Positions 36,313 through 45,431 are shown, numbered from the stretch's first letter. The stretch is 64,000 nt of DNA from Gordonia polyisoprenivorans (GCF_017654315.1 NZ_CP072203.1:4960001-5024000), one strand, 5' to 3'. The notes: generated from the letters alone by a model not told the origin. Numbers and translations are program-made.

Positions 36313-37752
36313 TCAGTGCTCCGCCGCGAGCGCCGCACCGATCCGCCGCGCCATCATCATGATCGTGGCGTGCGGTCCGCTGCGGCCCGGGCTCGGCAGG
36401 ATCGAGCCGTCCACCACCCGTAGTCCCCGCACGCCGACCACCCCGCCCAGCCAGTCGGTGCGGACGCCCATTGGCAGGCTGCCGAAGGCGTGCTGCGAAC
36501 TGCGGATCACCGGATCGACCGAGATCGAATCGGGCTCCACCACGTCGTCGAACTCGGCGGACGCCAACATGTCCACCACGTCCGACGCCGTGGCCCACAA
36601 CGGGGCGGTCGCCGACTCGTCGAGGTCGTCGAACCGTATGCGTACTGAACCTTCCGACGCCGACGTGAGCCGCGCGGGGCCCGCCTGGAGCATCCCGCAG
36701 ACCCCCATGGCCTGCGAGCCGCCGGCCGATCCGGTCACATACCGCTCGAAATTGTCGGAGTAGCAGCGGATCTCGATACCGTCGCCGGTGTGCACCACGG
36801 TCGGCAGGAGTGGCCGCAGATCGTCGGGCGAACGCCTGCGGTATCCGACGAGCACCTCACGGTGTTCGCCGGCGACGAGTACGCCGGAGGGCCCGATCAC
36901 TTCCGGGATCGAGCGCAGCAGGATGCCTGCGGTACCGAGCGTTCCGGCGCACAGGATCACCTCGGCGCAGGCGATGTCGGCGTCGGTGCCCCCCGACCCC
37001 GTGCCCCCCGACCCCGTGACCCGCAGGCCCGTCGCCCGGCGTCCCGCCATCAGGATCTCCTGTACCCGAATACCGGTTCTCACAACGAGATTCGGACGTG
37101 CGAGAGCCGGGCGGAGAAATGCCTCCGCGGAGGTCGTGCGCAGTCGGTGGGCGTTGGTGCCCAGCACTGCATTGTTGCCCAGCACTGCGTTGTCGCCCTG
37201 CAGTTCGTTGTTGCCCAGCACTCGGTTGAGACCGATGATCGGCCACCGGTCGGTGACATCGCGGACCGGTACCCGCGTCGACCAGAATCGCTCGAAGGCG
37301 CGGGCGGCCGGCCCAAGATCGTCCTCGCCGAACGGATGCACCGACATCGGGCCGTCGGTCTCGTCGAGTTCGCGGTAGGCCCTTTCGACGTCGTCGACGC
37401 CCCAGCCGGTGGGCCACCCCGCGAAATCATCGCGATGCCAGCGCAAGAAATATCCACCGTTGATCGCCGAGGACCCGCCCAGCCCGCGCCCGCGGACCAC
37501 GGTCTGGCCGGGCGGCGCGTCGTGGACGGTCACGAAGCCCGACGACGCGCTGATCGGCAGTGTCCGGAGATCGCGAACCGTGGCATCGGGCCAGCCGCTC
37601 CCCTGCTCGAGCAGGAGTACCGATCGGGTGCCGTCGCGGCTCAATGTGTCGGCCAGTACCGACCCGGCGCTGCCGGCGCCGACGATGACGACGTCTGCGC
37701 GTCGGGGAAGCTCACCCGCCACCGACGTCTCGTCCACCGGCGTCTCTATCAC
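36313..37752 (-). CDS. mftG: Mycofactocin-system GMC oxidoreductase MftG
   Basis: 479 aa. FAD-binding GxGxxG motif VVIVGAGSAGSVLADTLS near the N-terminus, GMC signature GRGLGGSSAINGGYFLRWHRDDF, and a C-terminal HAFGSLPMGVRTDWLGG/VDGSILPSPGRSGPHATIMMMARR with the catalytic His region. MftG links reduced mycofactocin to the respiratory chain in mycobacteria. The gene follows mftF by 13 nt, and the start GTG 37752 is chosen because the flavin fold starts soon after. A tract at 37153-37224 (four 18-bp units, LGNN-like hexapeptides) is an internal repeat. Confidence 0.85.
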   Translation of the reverse strand: MIETPVDETSVAGELPRRADVVIVGAGSAGSVLADTLSRDGTRSVLLLEQGSGWPDATVRDLRTLPISASSGFVTVHDAPPGQTVVRGRGLGGSSAINGGYFLRWHRDDFAGWPTGWGVDDVERAYRELDETDGPMSVHPFGEDDLGPAARAFERFWSTRVPVRDVTDRWPIIGLNRVLGNNELQGDNAVLGNNAVLGTNAHRLRTTSAEAFLRPALARPNLVVRTGIRVQEILMAGRRATGLRVTGSGGTGSGGTDADIACAEVILCAGTLGTAGILLRSIPEVIGPSGVLVAGEHREVLVGYRRRSPDDLRPLLPTVVHTGDGIEIRCYSDNFERYVTGSAGGSQAMGVCGMLQAGPARLTSASEGSVRIRFDDLDESATAPLWATASDVVDMLASAEFDDVVEPDSISVDPVIRSSQHAFGSLPMGVRTDWLGGVVGVRGLRVVDGSILPSPGRSGPHATIMMMARRIGAALAAEH

Positions 37753-37765
37753 CTTGGTTCGGCGG

Positions 37766-39208
37766 TCAGCGCGTGACGACAGGTCGAAGCGCGCCGAGAT
37801 CACGTTGACGCACAACGCCTTCCCACAGCCCCACACCGTAGGCGAGATCGTCGAGACGGCGACAGATCAGATAGGCGACGGGGCCGATCGCGGGCCCTTG
37901 CGTGGTGTCGGCGAGGACAGCGCGCACCCATTCGATGAGACCCTCGGCGATGGCGACCTCGATGACGAGTATCCGAAATCGCTTGGAGATCAACGCCAAC
38001 AGGACTGCAACCGGCCAATAATGTCGACAGATCGCACCGGCCGCCTGCAGTAGTCCGTATCCGGCCGCGCGGCCAGTCATCTGCGCGGCGGCCACCGGCG
38101 CGTCCGGCAGGTCACCGAGTCGCGTCCGCAATCGATGGGCCACGCGGGCCAGCACGAGAAAAGCGAGAACGAGTCCGAACTTCGTCCGCGACAACAGCGC
38201 CGCGACCGCCAGCGCCATCGACGCCGTCATCACCATCGGTGCGGCGAGCGTGCCGTGCCGCTGAGCCAGGAACGCCGCCCCGGTGCCGTAGTACCGGCGA
38301 CGGGACAACACCTGCCGGAGATTGGTGCGGTGGTCGTGGGCCACCCGGGCCACCGGGTCGTAGCGCATCCGCCAGCCCGCCTCGTGCAGTCGCCAGCACA
38401 GGTCGACGTCCTCGGCCACCCGGAGATTCTCGTCGAATCCGCAAAAAGCACTGCGCCGCACGATCATTGCCGCACTGGGCACATATGGTACGGGCGTACC
38501 GGGAACCACGGCAGCCTCGGTGGGCCCCATGTCGAGTGAGGAGTGACCGTTCTCGTAGCGCTCGGCCATCGACTGGCGTTCACCGCGTCGGGCCGACAAG
38601 CCGACGATCCGGGGAGCGGCCAGCGCAACCAGCGGATCGGAGAAGTGCGCCAGCAGCATCACCAGCCAGTCCGGCTCGGGAACGACGTCGGAGTCGAGGA
38701 AGGCCACGAAGTCGGTTGTCGCAGCCGCAGCCCCGGCGTTGCGGGCTGCGGCCGGGCCGCGATTGGACTCGAATCGGATGACCTGCACCAGCGGCCCCTG
38801 CGCGACGAGGGGCACCGCCGAGCCGTCATCGACCACGATGACCCGGGTACCGGCCACCGCGTCGAGGAGCCGGTCGACGCCGGATTGGTTGTCGCGCACC
38901 GGGATCACCACGGTGACGTCGTCGGGCTTGGGCCCCGACATGGGCCGCGGATGAGCGATGCCCGTCTCGAGCAGCGTCCGCGAGAGCGTGCGCGTGGCGG
39001 TGTTGCACACCTCGATGCGGCCGTCTGCGGAGGTGAGACCGAGCGCGGTGTCGCTGAGCCGGAGCATGCGCGTCGGCGACCCACCGACGAGATAGCGCAG
39101 GTCGCCGCGACGTGCGCACCGCAGATCGATCTGGATCTGGAAACCGTCCGGCAATCCGGAGTCACTCGGGGCGGGCGTCTTCTGCGCGACCCATTCGGTC
39201 GTCGTCAC
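37766..39208 (-). CDS. mftF: Mycofactocin glycosyltransferase MftF
   Basis: 480 aa. An N-terminal segment common to MftF (about 80 aa) is followed by a GT2 domain: DDVTVVIPVRDN, VVDDGS, FLDSDVVPEPDW (DxD) and the acceptor motif VAEDVDLCWRLHEAGWRMRY. C-terminal membrane helices follow. It adds beta-1,4-glucose units to mycofactocin. Start GTG 39208 overlaps the mftE stop (GTGA), and the family start (TTTEWVAQ) fits; an upstream extension to 39274 is unlikely. Second gene of the mftEFG operon. Confidence 0.9.
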   Translation of the reverse strand: MTTTEWVAQKTPAPSDSGLPDGFQIQIDLRCARRGDLRYLVGGSPTRMLRLSDTALGLTSADGRIEVCNTATRTLSRTLLETGIAHPRPMSGPKPDDVTVVIPVRDNQSGVDRLLDAVAGTRVIVVDDGSAVPLVAQGPLVQVIRFESNRGPAAARNAGAAAATTDFVAFLDSDVVPEPDWLVMLLAHFSDPLVALAAPRIVGLSARRGERQSMAERYENGHSSLDMGPTEAAVVPGTPVPYVPSAAMIVRRSAFCGFDENLRVAEDVDLCWRLHEAGWRMRYDPVARVAHDHRTNLRQVLSRRRYYGTGAAFLAQRHGTLAAPMVMTASMALAVAALLSRTKFGLVLAFLVLARVAHRLRTRLGDLPDAPVAAAQMTGRAAGYGLLQAAGAICRHYWPVAVLLALISKRFRILVIEVAIAEGLIEWVRAVLADTTQGPAIGPVAYLICRRLDDLAYGVGLWEGVVRQRDLGALRPVVTR

Positions 39209-39918
39209 CGCAGTCTCCCCCCGTCGTCGACGGTCCACTCGCCGAGCGCCCGCGTCAGGTCGTCGACGACACACGAGAGGAGTTGCGCACCGTGCTCGGC
39301 GGTCGCCGTTCGCGGGTCGCCCAGTACCCCGTTCTCGCTGACCGCGGCGACACCGCCGGCACGCATCGGTGCCATCAGCGCGCCGATCGGCTCACGGTTA
39401 CCCGCCTCGATCCGGTCGGTCAGCACCAACTCTGGCGAAAGATGAAGCAGCACCGAGGTTTCGGTATGACCGGCGTGAGCGTCGGCGTTGGCGAACATGC
39501 ACGGATACCAGGCCACCTCGCGCGCCTCATAGCGCAATCTGGTGACCGCAGCGGCCAGCGTGGGCACGTTGCCACCGTGACCGTTGACGAAGACGATCCG
39601 CCGCGCCCAGCGACACGCGCTGCGACCGAATTCGACGAGGAGGTCGGTCAGCGCCTGCTGTCCCAGCGAGATCGTCCCGGCGAAACCCTCGTGCTCACCG
39701 CTGGCTCCGTAGGCGATCTCCGGTGCGACCGCGACCGGGGCGTCGGCGGGCAATTCCGAACGGGCGGCGGTGGCCACCGCGACGGCGATGCGGGTGTCGG
39801 TGTCGAGCGGGAGATGCGGCCCGTGCTGTTCGACGGAACCGATCGGAACGAGAAGCGTCAGTTCGGCGGGCGTCACCTGCGGCCATGCGTATTGCCCCAG
39901 CCTCGCCGTTCGCACCAT
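39205..39918 (-). CDS. mftE: Mycofactocin peptidase MftE (creatininase family)
   Basis: 237 aa. It has the creatininase-fold metal ligands in LVPIGSVEQHGPHLPLDTD (E30, H32, D41) and VFVNGHGGNVP (H114), plus the C-terminal Glu in AGHTETSVLLHLSPEL. MftE cleaves MftA to release the VY-derived dipeptide after MftC processing. ATG 39918 is 7 nt downstream of a TAGACT -10 and is therefore leaderless, which discards the much longer frame upstream. It is separated from mftD by two + strand genes and 2.5 kb, unlike the contiguous mftA-F order in mycobacteria. Confidence 0.92.
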   Translation of the reverse strand: MVRTARLGQYAWPQVTPAELTLLVPIGSVEQHGPHLPLDTDTRIAVAVATAARSELPADAPVAVAPEIAYGASGEHEGFAGTISLGQQALTDLLVEFGRSACRWARRIVFVNGHGGNVPTLAAAVTRLRYEAREVAWYPCMFANADAHAGHTETSVLLHLSPELVLTDRIEAGNREPIGALMAPMRAGGVAAVSENGVLGDPRTATAEHGAQLLSCVVDDLTRALGEWTVDDGGRLR

Positions 39919-39925
39919 TCGGCCA

Positions 39926-39931
39926 AGTCTA
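39926..39931 (-). promoter_or_regulatory. -10 element (TAGACT) of the mftEFG operon, leaderless
   Basis: TAGACT on the minus strand ends 7 nt before the mftE ATG. It gives the displaced mftE-F-G block its own promoter. Confidence 0.55.
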
Positions 39932-40110
39932 ATGTGCGCGGCGCCTCGGGGTAACCGGTCGTCACCAATTACACGACCAAGATCCCCTGTTCGGACCCGC
40001 TTGGACGAGCGCTCGATCGGTTGTGGAATCCTGGATCGCAGTATGTGTCGCAGAACACGGTCGGCACCAGTCGGCACAACAATGCCGACAACATTCGAGG
40101 GAGGACATCC

Positions 40111-41223
40111 ATGACAGCAGATTCGACACCCACCAGCGGTAAGAGCGGACCGCTGAATCGATTGCGCGTGATCGAGTTCGCGGGCATCGGTCCGGGACCA
40201 CACGCAGCGATGATGCTCGCCGACCTCGGCGCCGACGTCATCCGGGTGCAGCGTCCCGGCACACTGCCGGCCGAGGGCCGCAATGCCGACGCGCTGCTGC
40301 GCGGGCGTCGCGTCGTCGAGGCCAACCTCAAGGACCCGGCCGACCGCGACACCATCCTCGGGTTGGTCGCCAAGGCCGACGTGATTCTCGAGGGATTCCG
40401 GCCCGGCGTGATGGAACGACTCGGCTTCGGGCCCGATGATCTCGCCGAGGTCAACCCCGGCCTGGTCTACGGCCGAATGACCGGCTGGGGCCAGGAAGGG
40501 CCGCGCGCCGAGCTCGCCGGCCACGACATCAACTACATCTCGCTGACCGGCCTGCTGCACGCGATCGGCCGTCACGGTGAGCGTCCGGTGCCCCCGCTCA
40601 ACCTCGCCGGCGACTTCGGCGGCGGCTCGATGTTCCTCGTCATGGGCGTGCTCTCGGCACTCTTCGAGCGACAGTTCTCCGGTCGCGGCCAGGTGATCGA
40701 CGCAGCGATGGTCGACGGCGCTTCCGTTCTGGGACAGATGATGTGGGCCTTCCGCGGCACCGGGCTGTGGTCGGACGAGCGCGGGGTGAACATGCTCGAC
40801 ACCGGCGCCCCGTACTACGAGGTGTACGAGACCTCCGACGGCAAGTACATGGCCGTCGGCGCGATCGAGCCGCAGTTCTACGCCGCACTCCTCGAGGGCC
40901 TCGGACTCGCCGACGCCGATCTGCCGGACCAGAACGACATCGCGAAATGGCCGGAGCTCAAGAAGGTCTTCACCGAGACCTTCGCCTCGCGCACCCGCGA
41001 CGAGTGGGCCAAGGTCTTCGACGGCACCGACGCCTGCACCTCACCGGTGCTGACCTTCGCCGAGGCCCCCACCGACCCGCACATGTCGGCCCGCGCCAAC
41101 CTCCTCGAGATCGACGGCGTCATGCAGGCACAAGTGGCACCGCGGTTCTCGCGCACCTCGCCGGAGACGCCGAGCGGACCGGCCCGCCAGGCCACCGATC
41201 CGTCGACCATCTGGACCGACTGA
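40111..41223 (+). CDS. Alpha-methylacyl-CoA racemase-like CoA-transferase family III enzyme
   Basis: 370 aa, full length for the family (about 360-380). [32 protein letters not shown] is the N-terminal CaiB/BaiF motif. The catalytic region [17 protein letters not shown] contains the Asp and GHDINY typical of alpha-methylacyl-CoA racemases, and [21 protein letters not shown] follows. Such racemases epimerise C25 of sterol side chains and methyl-branched acyl-CoAs. Start ATG behind GGGAGGAC. It sits between the two mycofactocin blocks and is followed by a strong hairpin and a 21-bp repeat array. No KstR box is visible upstream. Confidence 0.87.
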   Translation: MTADSTPTSGKSGPLNRLRVIEFAGIGPGPHAAMMLADLGADVIRVQRPGTLPAEGRNADALLRGRRVVEANLKDPADRDTILGLVAKADVILEGFRPGVMERLGFGPDDLAEVNPGLVYGRMTGWGQEGPRAELAGHDINYISLTGLLHAIGRHGERPVPPLNLAGDFGGGSMFLVMGVLSALFERQFSGRGQVIDAAMVDGASVLGQMMWAFRGTGLWSDERGVNMLDTGAPYYEVYETSDGKYMAVGAIEPQFYAALLEGLGLADADLPDQNDIAKWPELKKVFTETFASRTRDEWAKVFDGTDACTSPVLTFAEAPTDPHMSARANLLEIDGVMQAQVAPRFSRTSPETPSGPARQATDPSTIWTD

Positions 41224-41249
41224 CCGGATCGCACCTCCTCCGTCCGACG

Positions 41250-41279
41250 CGGGGCGCCGACGATGTCGTCGGCGCCCCG
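41250..41279. terminator. Strong terminator after the racemase gene
   Basis: Perfect 14-bp arms (41250-41263, CGGGGCGCCGACGA; 41266-41279, TCGTCGGCGCCCCG) with a TG loop, starting 26 nt after the stop and just before repeat array 1. Confidence 0.8.
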
Positions 41280-41287
41280 TCTTGTCG

Positions 41288-41401
41288 CGACAGCGCCCTC
41301 CACCTCGCCGACAGCGCCTTCTGTTGTGCCGACAGCGCTCGTGCCAACGCCGACAGCGCTCTCCAACTCGCCGACGGCGCCCGTCTCAGCGCCGACAGCG
41401 C
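41288..41401. repeat. 21-bp tandem repeat array 1 (six units, inverted orientation)
   Basis: CGACAGCGC or close variants recur at exactly 21-bp spacing (41288, 41309, 41330, 41351, 41372, 41393). The intervening 12 bp are variable. This is the reverse complement of the core seen in arrays 2 and 3 (GCGCTGTCG). It fills the gap between the racemase terminator and the KstR-like box of the SDR gene. Confidence 0.9.
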
Positions 41402-41429
41402 TTTCCCTCGGTAGCCCACCCCACCGAAA

Positions 41430-41445
41430 TAGAACGTGTTACAGT
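41430..41445 (+). promoter_or_regulatory. KstR-like operator overlapping a -10 upstream of the mycofactocin-type SDR
   Basis: TAGAACGTGTTACA (41430-41443) fits the reported KstR consensus TnnAACnnGTTnnA. It overlaps TACAGT (41440-41445), a TANNNT -10 that ends 8 nt before ATG 41454. Repression by a sterol-responsive KstR is inferred; kstR itself is not in the window. Confidence 0.6.
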
Positions 41446-41453
41446 TTTTCCTC

Positions 41454-42269
41454 ATGGGACAGTTCGACGGCAAGGTCGTCTACATCACCGGCATCGCCCG
41501 TGGCCAGGGACGTAATCACGCGCTCCGCTTCGCCCGTGAGGGTGCGTCGATCATCGGACTCGACATCGCCGGCGAGGTCGCCGACCACATCACCTACCCG
41601 GCGTCGACTCCGGACGATCTTGCCGAGACGATTCGCCTCGTCGAGGAAGCCGGCGGCAAAATCCTTGCACGTCAGGGGGATACGCGAGATCTGGCGTTCC
41701 AGGAGGAGCTCGTCGCCGACGGCGTGCGGCAATTCGGCCGCCTCGATCATGTGATCGCCAACGCCGGCATCCTCTCGTGGGGGCTCACCTGGGAGCTCTC
41801 CGAACACGAATTCACCGACGTCATGGACGTCAATGTGGTGGGCACCTGGAAGACGTTGCGCGCCACCATTCCCACGCTCCTGGAGACCGACGCCGAGAAC
41901 CGCTCGATCGTCGTCATCTCGTCGGTCGCCGGGCTCAAGGCGATGCCCGTCCAGGCGGCCTACTCGGCGTCGAAATACGCGCTCACCGGACTGGCACAGA
42001 CAACCGCCAAAGAACTCGCCCCGCGCCGCATCCGCGTCAACTCGATCCACCCCTACGCCGTCAACACGCCGATGGGCATCGCCGACACCTCAGCCATGAA
42101 GATCTTCGAGATGGGCGAGTACACAAGGTATTTCATCTCGATGATGGATCACTTCCCGGTTGCCTCGCTCGACGACATCTCCGACGCCGTGCTCTACCTC
42201 ACCTCACCGCAAGCGCGCGCGGTCACCGGCTCGCAATTCCAGATCGACATGGGAAACTCCAAGGTCTGA
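41454..42269 (+). CDS. Mycofactocin-coupled SDR family oxidoreductase
   Basis: 271 aa. TGIARGQGRNHAL at 12-24 (cofactor glycine motif), IANAGILS near 101, catalytic Ser157, Tyr170 and Lys174 (YSASK). TGxARGQGRxHA and the roughly 20-residue insertion after the first helix are characteristic of mycofactocin-dependent SDRs (TIGR03971), which retain a non-exchangeable NAD and pass electrons to mycofactocin. Likely substrate: an alcohol in steroid or terpenoid catabolism, given the KstR-like box. ATG 41454 is chosen over an upstream ATG that lies inside the promoter. The stop abuts repeat array 2. Confidence 0.9.
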   Translation: MGQFDGKVVYITGIARGQGRNHALRFAREGASIIGLDIAGEVADHITYPASTPDDLAETIRLVEEAGGKILARQGDTRDLAFQEELVADGVRQFGRLDHVIANAGILSWGLTWELSEHEFTDVMDVNVVGTWKTLRATIPTLLETDAENRSIVVISSVAGLKAMPVQAAYSASKYALTGLAQTTAKELAPRRIRVNSIHPYAVNTPMGIADTSAMKIFEMGEYTRYFISMMDHFPVASLDDISDAVLYLTSPQARAVTGSQFQIDMGNSKV

Positions 42270-42384
42270 GCGCCGTCGGCGAAACCGAGGGCGCCGTCGG
42301 CGAAAAACAGAGCGCTGTCGACGGAATCGAGAGCTCCGTCGGCGAGATACCGGGCGCTGTCGGCGAAAAACAGAGCGCCGTCGG
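42270..42384. repeat. 21-bp tandem repeat array 2 (six units) directly after the SDR stop
   Basis: GCGC(C/T)GTCG recurs at exactly 21 bp (42270, 42291, 42312, 42333, 42354, 42375), with GCTCCGTCG at 42333. The first unit starts one base after the SDR stop codon. The last unit forms the left arm of the terminator hairpin at 42371-42404. Confidence 0.9.
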
Positions 42385-42404
42385 CGGGAACCGACGGCGC
42401 TCTG
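42371..42404. terminator. Terminator formed from the last 21-bp unit and its inverted copy
   Basis: CAGAGCGCCGTCGG (42371-42384) and CCGACGGCGCTCTG (42391-42404) are perfect 14-bp arms around CGGGAA. TCTTTC follows. It is bidirectional, serving the convergent SDR and mftD genes. Confidence 0.75.
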
Positions 42405-42449
42405 TCTTTCGTAGCCTGTTTCTGCGGCGTTCTTCCGGCGCGGATTCGC

Positions 42450-43652
42450 TCAGATGCTGCCGAAGGACCGATCGAAGTCCTCGGGGATGATCAGGTCATC
42501 GCGCGAGAGTTCGTGAATACTCTTGTGGCCCAGTCCCATCACCACGCCGTCGAGGCCCATGCGGAGCAGGTCGAGGACGTTCTCGACGCCCGCCTGACCG
42601 TTGGCCGCCAGACCCCACAGGTAGGCGCGACCGATCATGACCGCGCGCGCCCCGAGCGCGAGTGCCTTGGCGACGTCGCTGCCGCGGCGGATGCCGCCGT
42701 CGAGCAGGACCTCGATCTGGTCGCCGACCGCCTCGGCGATGCCCGGCAGCAGGCGGATGGTGGCGGGGGTGCCGTCGAGGTTGTTGCCACCGTGGTTGGA
42801 CACCGACAGCGCGGTCGCCCCGATGTCGACGGCCCGCTTGGCGTCGTCGAGACGGGTGACGCCTTTGACCATGAACGGTCCGCCCCACTGCTCGCGCAGC
42901 CATTGAAGGTCGTCCCAGGTGGGCGGAGCCGTGCTCATCCACTCGCCGTAGGCACCGAAGAATGTCGGGCCGGGCTGCCCCTTACCCTTGGAGACGTTGG
43001 GCGCGGTCAGGTCGGGAATGATGATCTTGCCGTCGTGAATCCAGTCCATCGCATAGCGCGGCTTGACCGCGATCTCCGGCGCCAGACGCAGCAGAGCCTT
43101 GAAGTCTACCTTCTCCGGGATCTCCGGGCTTCCCCAGTCGCGACCGATGTTGAACACCCAGTCGGTCGTGACGATCAGACCTTTCGCGCCGGCTTCCTTG
43201 GCGCGCATGGCACGCGCCAGGATTTCGTCGCGACTGCCGAGCCAGTAGATCTGGAAGAAGATCTTGTCGTTGACCGCGGTGACCTCTTCGACCGGATGAG
43301 AAGCGAAGCTGGACAAGCCCATTGCGGTGCCGCGCGCTGCCGCGGCGCGCGCCACCGCGACCTCGCCGTCGGGGTCGACGGCCTGTACGCCGGTGGGGCT
43401 GATCATCACCGGGAACGACAGGTCCTGGCCCATCACGGTGGTGGAGAGTTCACGATCGGGCTGCGCGCCGATCACATGCGGGGCAAACCCGATCTCGGAG
43501 TACGCGTCGACGTTGTCGCGCACCGTCACGCCGGCCTGGGTGCCGGCGATCAGCGAGGAGTACACCGATTTCGGCAGTCGCTTCTTGGCGCGACGCTGCG
43601 CTTCGTGAACGGTTTCGAACCAGGGATTGCGGGCCCAGGGATTGGTGACCAT
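42450..43652 (-). CDS. mftD: Mycofactocin FMN-dependent dehydrogenase MftD
   Basis: 400 aa. Alpha-hydroxy-acid dehydrogenase fold: PVMISPTGVQAVDPDGE, FFQIYWLGSRDEI, GPFMVKGVTRLDDAKRAVDIGATALSVSNHGGNNLDGTPATI (catalytic His) and VLLDGGIRRGSDVAKALALGARAVMIGRAYLWGLA (FMN phosphate). MftD oxidatively deaminates AHDP to premycofactocin, the redox-active core. It lies 95 bp downstream of mftC in the mftABCD operon. Start ATG with AGGA upstream. Array 2 and its terminator lie downstream. Confidence 0.95.
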   Translation of the reverse strand: MVTNPWARNPWFETVHEAQRRAKKRLPKSVYSSLIAGTQAGVTVRDNVDAYSEIGFAPHVIGAQPDRELSTTVMGQDLSFPVMISPTGVQAVDPDGEVAVARAAAARGTAMGLSSFASHPVEEVTAVNDKIFFQIYWLGSRDEILARAMRAKEAGAKGLIVTTDWVFNIGRDWGSPEIPEKVDFKALLRLAPEIAVKPRYAMDWIHDGKIIIPDLTAPNVSKGKGQPGPTFFGAYGEWMSTAPPTWDDLQWLREQWGGPFMVKGVTRLDDAKRAVDIGATALSVSNHGGNNLDGTPATIRLLPGIAEAVGDQIEVLLDGGIRRGSDVAKALALGARAVMIGRAYLWGLAANGQAGVENVLDLLRMGLDGVVMGLGHKSIHELSRDDLIIPEDFDRSFGSI

Positions 43653-43747
43653 TGTGTGTTCCTACCTATTTTCTTTACTTGTTCGTCGCAGCATCGAACC
43701 ACCCGGGCGGCCGGCCCGAGTGCTCGACGATCCGCCACGCGGGGGTA

Positions 43748-45025
43748 CTACAGGGCGAATCCCGCCAACGGGTTCTCATCGCAGTTCTTCGACGGCGGCC
43801 CACCGATCGGGGTGATCTCCCCGTCGGGTTGCCGGGTCATCAGTGTCAACGGGGTACCGCGGGAATGATCTTTGTTCGCAGTCGGTTTGGCGCGCTCACC
43901 GGCCAGCAGCTCCTCGCCGTATCCCTGCACGCACTCCGGGTCGGGTCCGGCCAGCGGCAGTCCGGTGAAGAACTTGGCCGCCATGCAGCCGCCGCGGCAG
44001 GCGTCGAAATGGGCACAGCGCGTGCAGGCTCCGGCGTTCTGCGGCTCACGAAGCTCGGTGAAGAGGTCCGATTTCTGCCAGATCTGTTGGAAGCCACCGT
44101 CGGTGGTGATGTTGCCGGCGAGGAAGTTCTCGTGGATCGCGAACGGGCAGGCATAGACGTCGCCGACCGGATCGATGAGGCACACCACGCGACCCGCGCC
44201 GCACAGATTCAGCCCGGGCAGGCCAGACCCGCCGGTCCCGCCGAATGCCGACAGGTGGAAGAACGAGTCGCCGGTGAGGACGTTCTCGCCGTGGGCGACG
44301 AGCCAGTCGTAGAGTTCGCGCTGCTGTTCGGGCAGCGGGTGCAGGTCGTCCCAGACGTCGGCGCCGCGGCCCGACGGGCGCAGCCGGGTGATGCGCAGAG
44401 TGGCGTTGTAGCGGTCGGCGAGAGCCTTGAACTCGTCGAGCTGCGCGACGTTCTGCCGTGTCATCACCACCGAGATCTTCGCGTCGGCGAATCCCGCCTC
44501 GTGGAGGTTTTCCAGCGCGCGCACGGCCATGTCGAACGAGCCGGGGCCGCGCACGGCGTCGTTGACCTCCGCGGTCGCACCGTCCAGCGAGATCTGCACG
44601 TCGACGTAGTCCGACGCGGCCAGCCGCGCAGCGACCTTCTTGTCGATCCGTAAACCGTTGGTGGAGAACTTGACTCCCACCTGATGGCTGGTGGCGTAGT
44701 CGACGAGTTCCCAGAAGTCCGGGCGCACCGTCGGCTCCCCGCCACCGATGTTGACGTAGAAGACCTGCATGCGCTGCAGTTCGTCGATGATCGCCTTGCA
44801 CTGTTCGGTCGACAGCTCACGCGGGTCGCGCTTACCCGAGGACGACAGGCAGTGCACACATGCCAGGTTGCAGGCGTAGGTCAGCTCCCACGTCAGGCAG
44901 ATCGGGGCGTCGAGCCCTTTCTCGAACTGATCGACCAGACGCCCGACCTTGGGGGGCGCGCTGGGCTGCAGCGTCGGCATGGCGGCGAGTTCGGTTGCGG
45001 TGGGCGGCAACTCGAGTGTGGTCAT
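43748..45025 (-). CDS. mftC: Mycofactocin radical SAM maturase MftC
   Basis: 425 aa. The radical SAM motif C52-x3-C56-x2-C59 (YACNLACVHCLSS) is intact. A SPASM domain with auxiliary cluster cysteines follows (CAHFDACRGGC). It contains NIGGGEPTVRPDFWELVDYA, the GGE motif. MftC decarboxylates and cross-links the C-terminal Val-Tyr of MftA in complex with MftB. ATG behind AAGGAG. It lies 55 bp after mftB. Confidence 0.96.
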   Translation of the reverse strand: MTTLELPPTATELAAMPTLQPSAPPKVGRLVDQFEKGLDAPICLTWELTYACNLACVHCLSSSGKRDPRELSTEQCKAIIDELQRMQVFYVNIGGGEPTVRPDFWELVDYATSHQVGVKFSTNGLRIDKKVAARLAASDYVDVQISLDGATAEVNDAVRGPGSFDMAVRALENLHEAGFADAKISVVMTRQNVAQLDEFKALADRYNATLRITRLRPSGRGADVWDDLHPLPEQQRELYDWLVAHGENVLTGDSFFHLSAFGGTGGSGLPGLNLCGAGRVVCLIDPVGDVYACPFAIHENFLAGNITTDGGFQQIWQKSDLFTELREPQNAGACTRCAHFDACRGGCMAAKFFTGLPLAGPDPECVQGYGEELLAGERAKPTANKDHSRGTPLTLMTRQPDGEITPIGGPPSKNCDENPLAGFAL

Positions 45026-45080
45026 CTTCGGGTCTCCTTGGGCTCGAGGAGCGGTGGTGGACGGTGGACGAGAACGCCGG

Positions 45081-45431
45081 TCAGCGGCGGACGATCATCC
45101 CGGAGTCGGCCAGGGCGGTCAGCGCCTGCAGGTACAGCGCGCGCTCGGCGGCTCCGATCCCGGCGGCAGCCAGGGCGGACTCGGCGTCGTCATGCTCGGC
45201 GAGGGAGCGCACGATCCCGACGACGGTCAGGTTCTTGAGGAATGAGAGTTTGCGGGTACCGAAGTGATACAGCAACGCCCCGAAGGGTTCCGGGCGTAGT
45301 GCGACCTTGGGGTTGAGCTCCCAGGCGGCGTCGAGATCGAAGGTGGACAGGGTGGCGGGGGCGTCGCGCCGGTCACCGGCGACCGCGGAGTCGCGGTCGC
45401 CGGCAACCGGAGCAGATGTCGGGGTGGACAT
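45081..45431 (-). CDS. mftB: Mycofactocin RRE chaperone MftB
   Basis: 116 aa. The body AWELNPKVALRPEPFGALLYHFGTRKLSFLKNLTVVGIVRSLAEHDDA matches MftB, a PqqD-like RiPP recognition element that presents MftA to MftC. The N-terminal 30 residues are disordered. ATG 45431 overlaps the mftA stop by one base; a 5-codon longer frame is less likely. Length is close to the usual 95-110 aa. Confidence 0.93.
   Translation of the reverse strand: MSTPTSAPVAGDRDSAVAGDRRDAPATLSTFDLDAAWELNPKVALRPEPFGALLYHFGTRKLSFLKNLTVVGIVRSLAEHDDAESALAAAGIGAAERALYLQALTALADSGMIVRR

Noticed and set aside
42513..43868. Long + strand frame opposite mftD
   Set aside because: Antisense shadow of mftD, which has a full set of family motifs.
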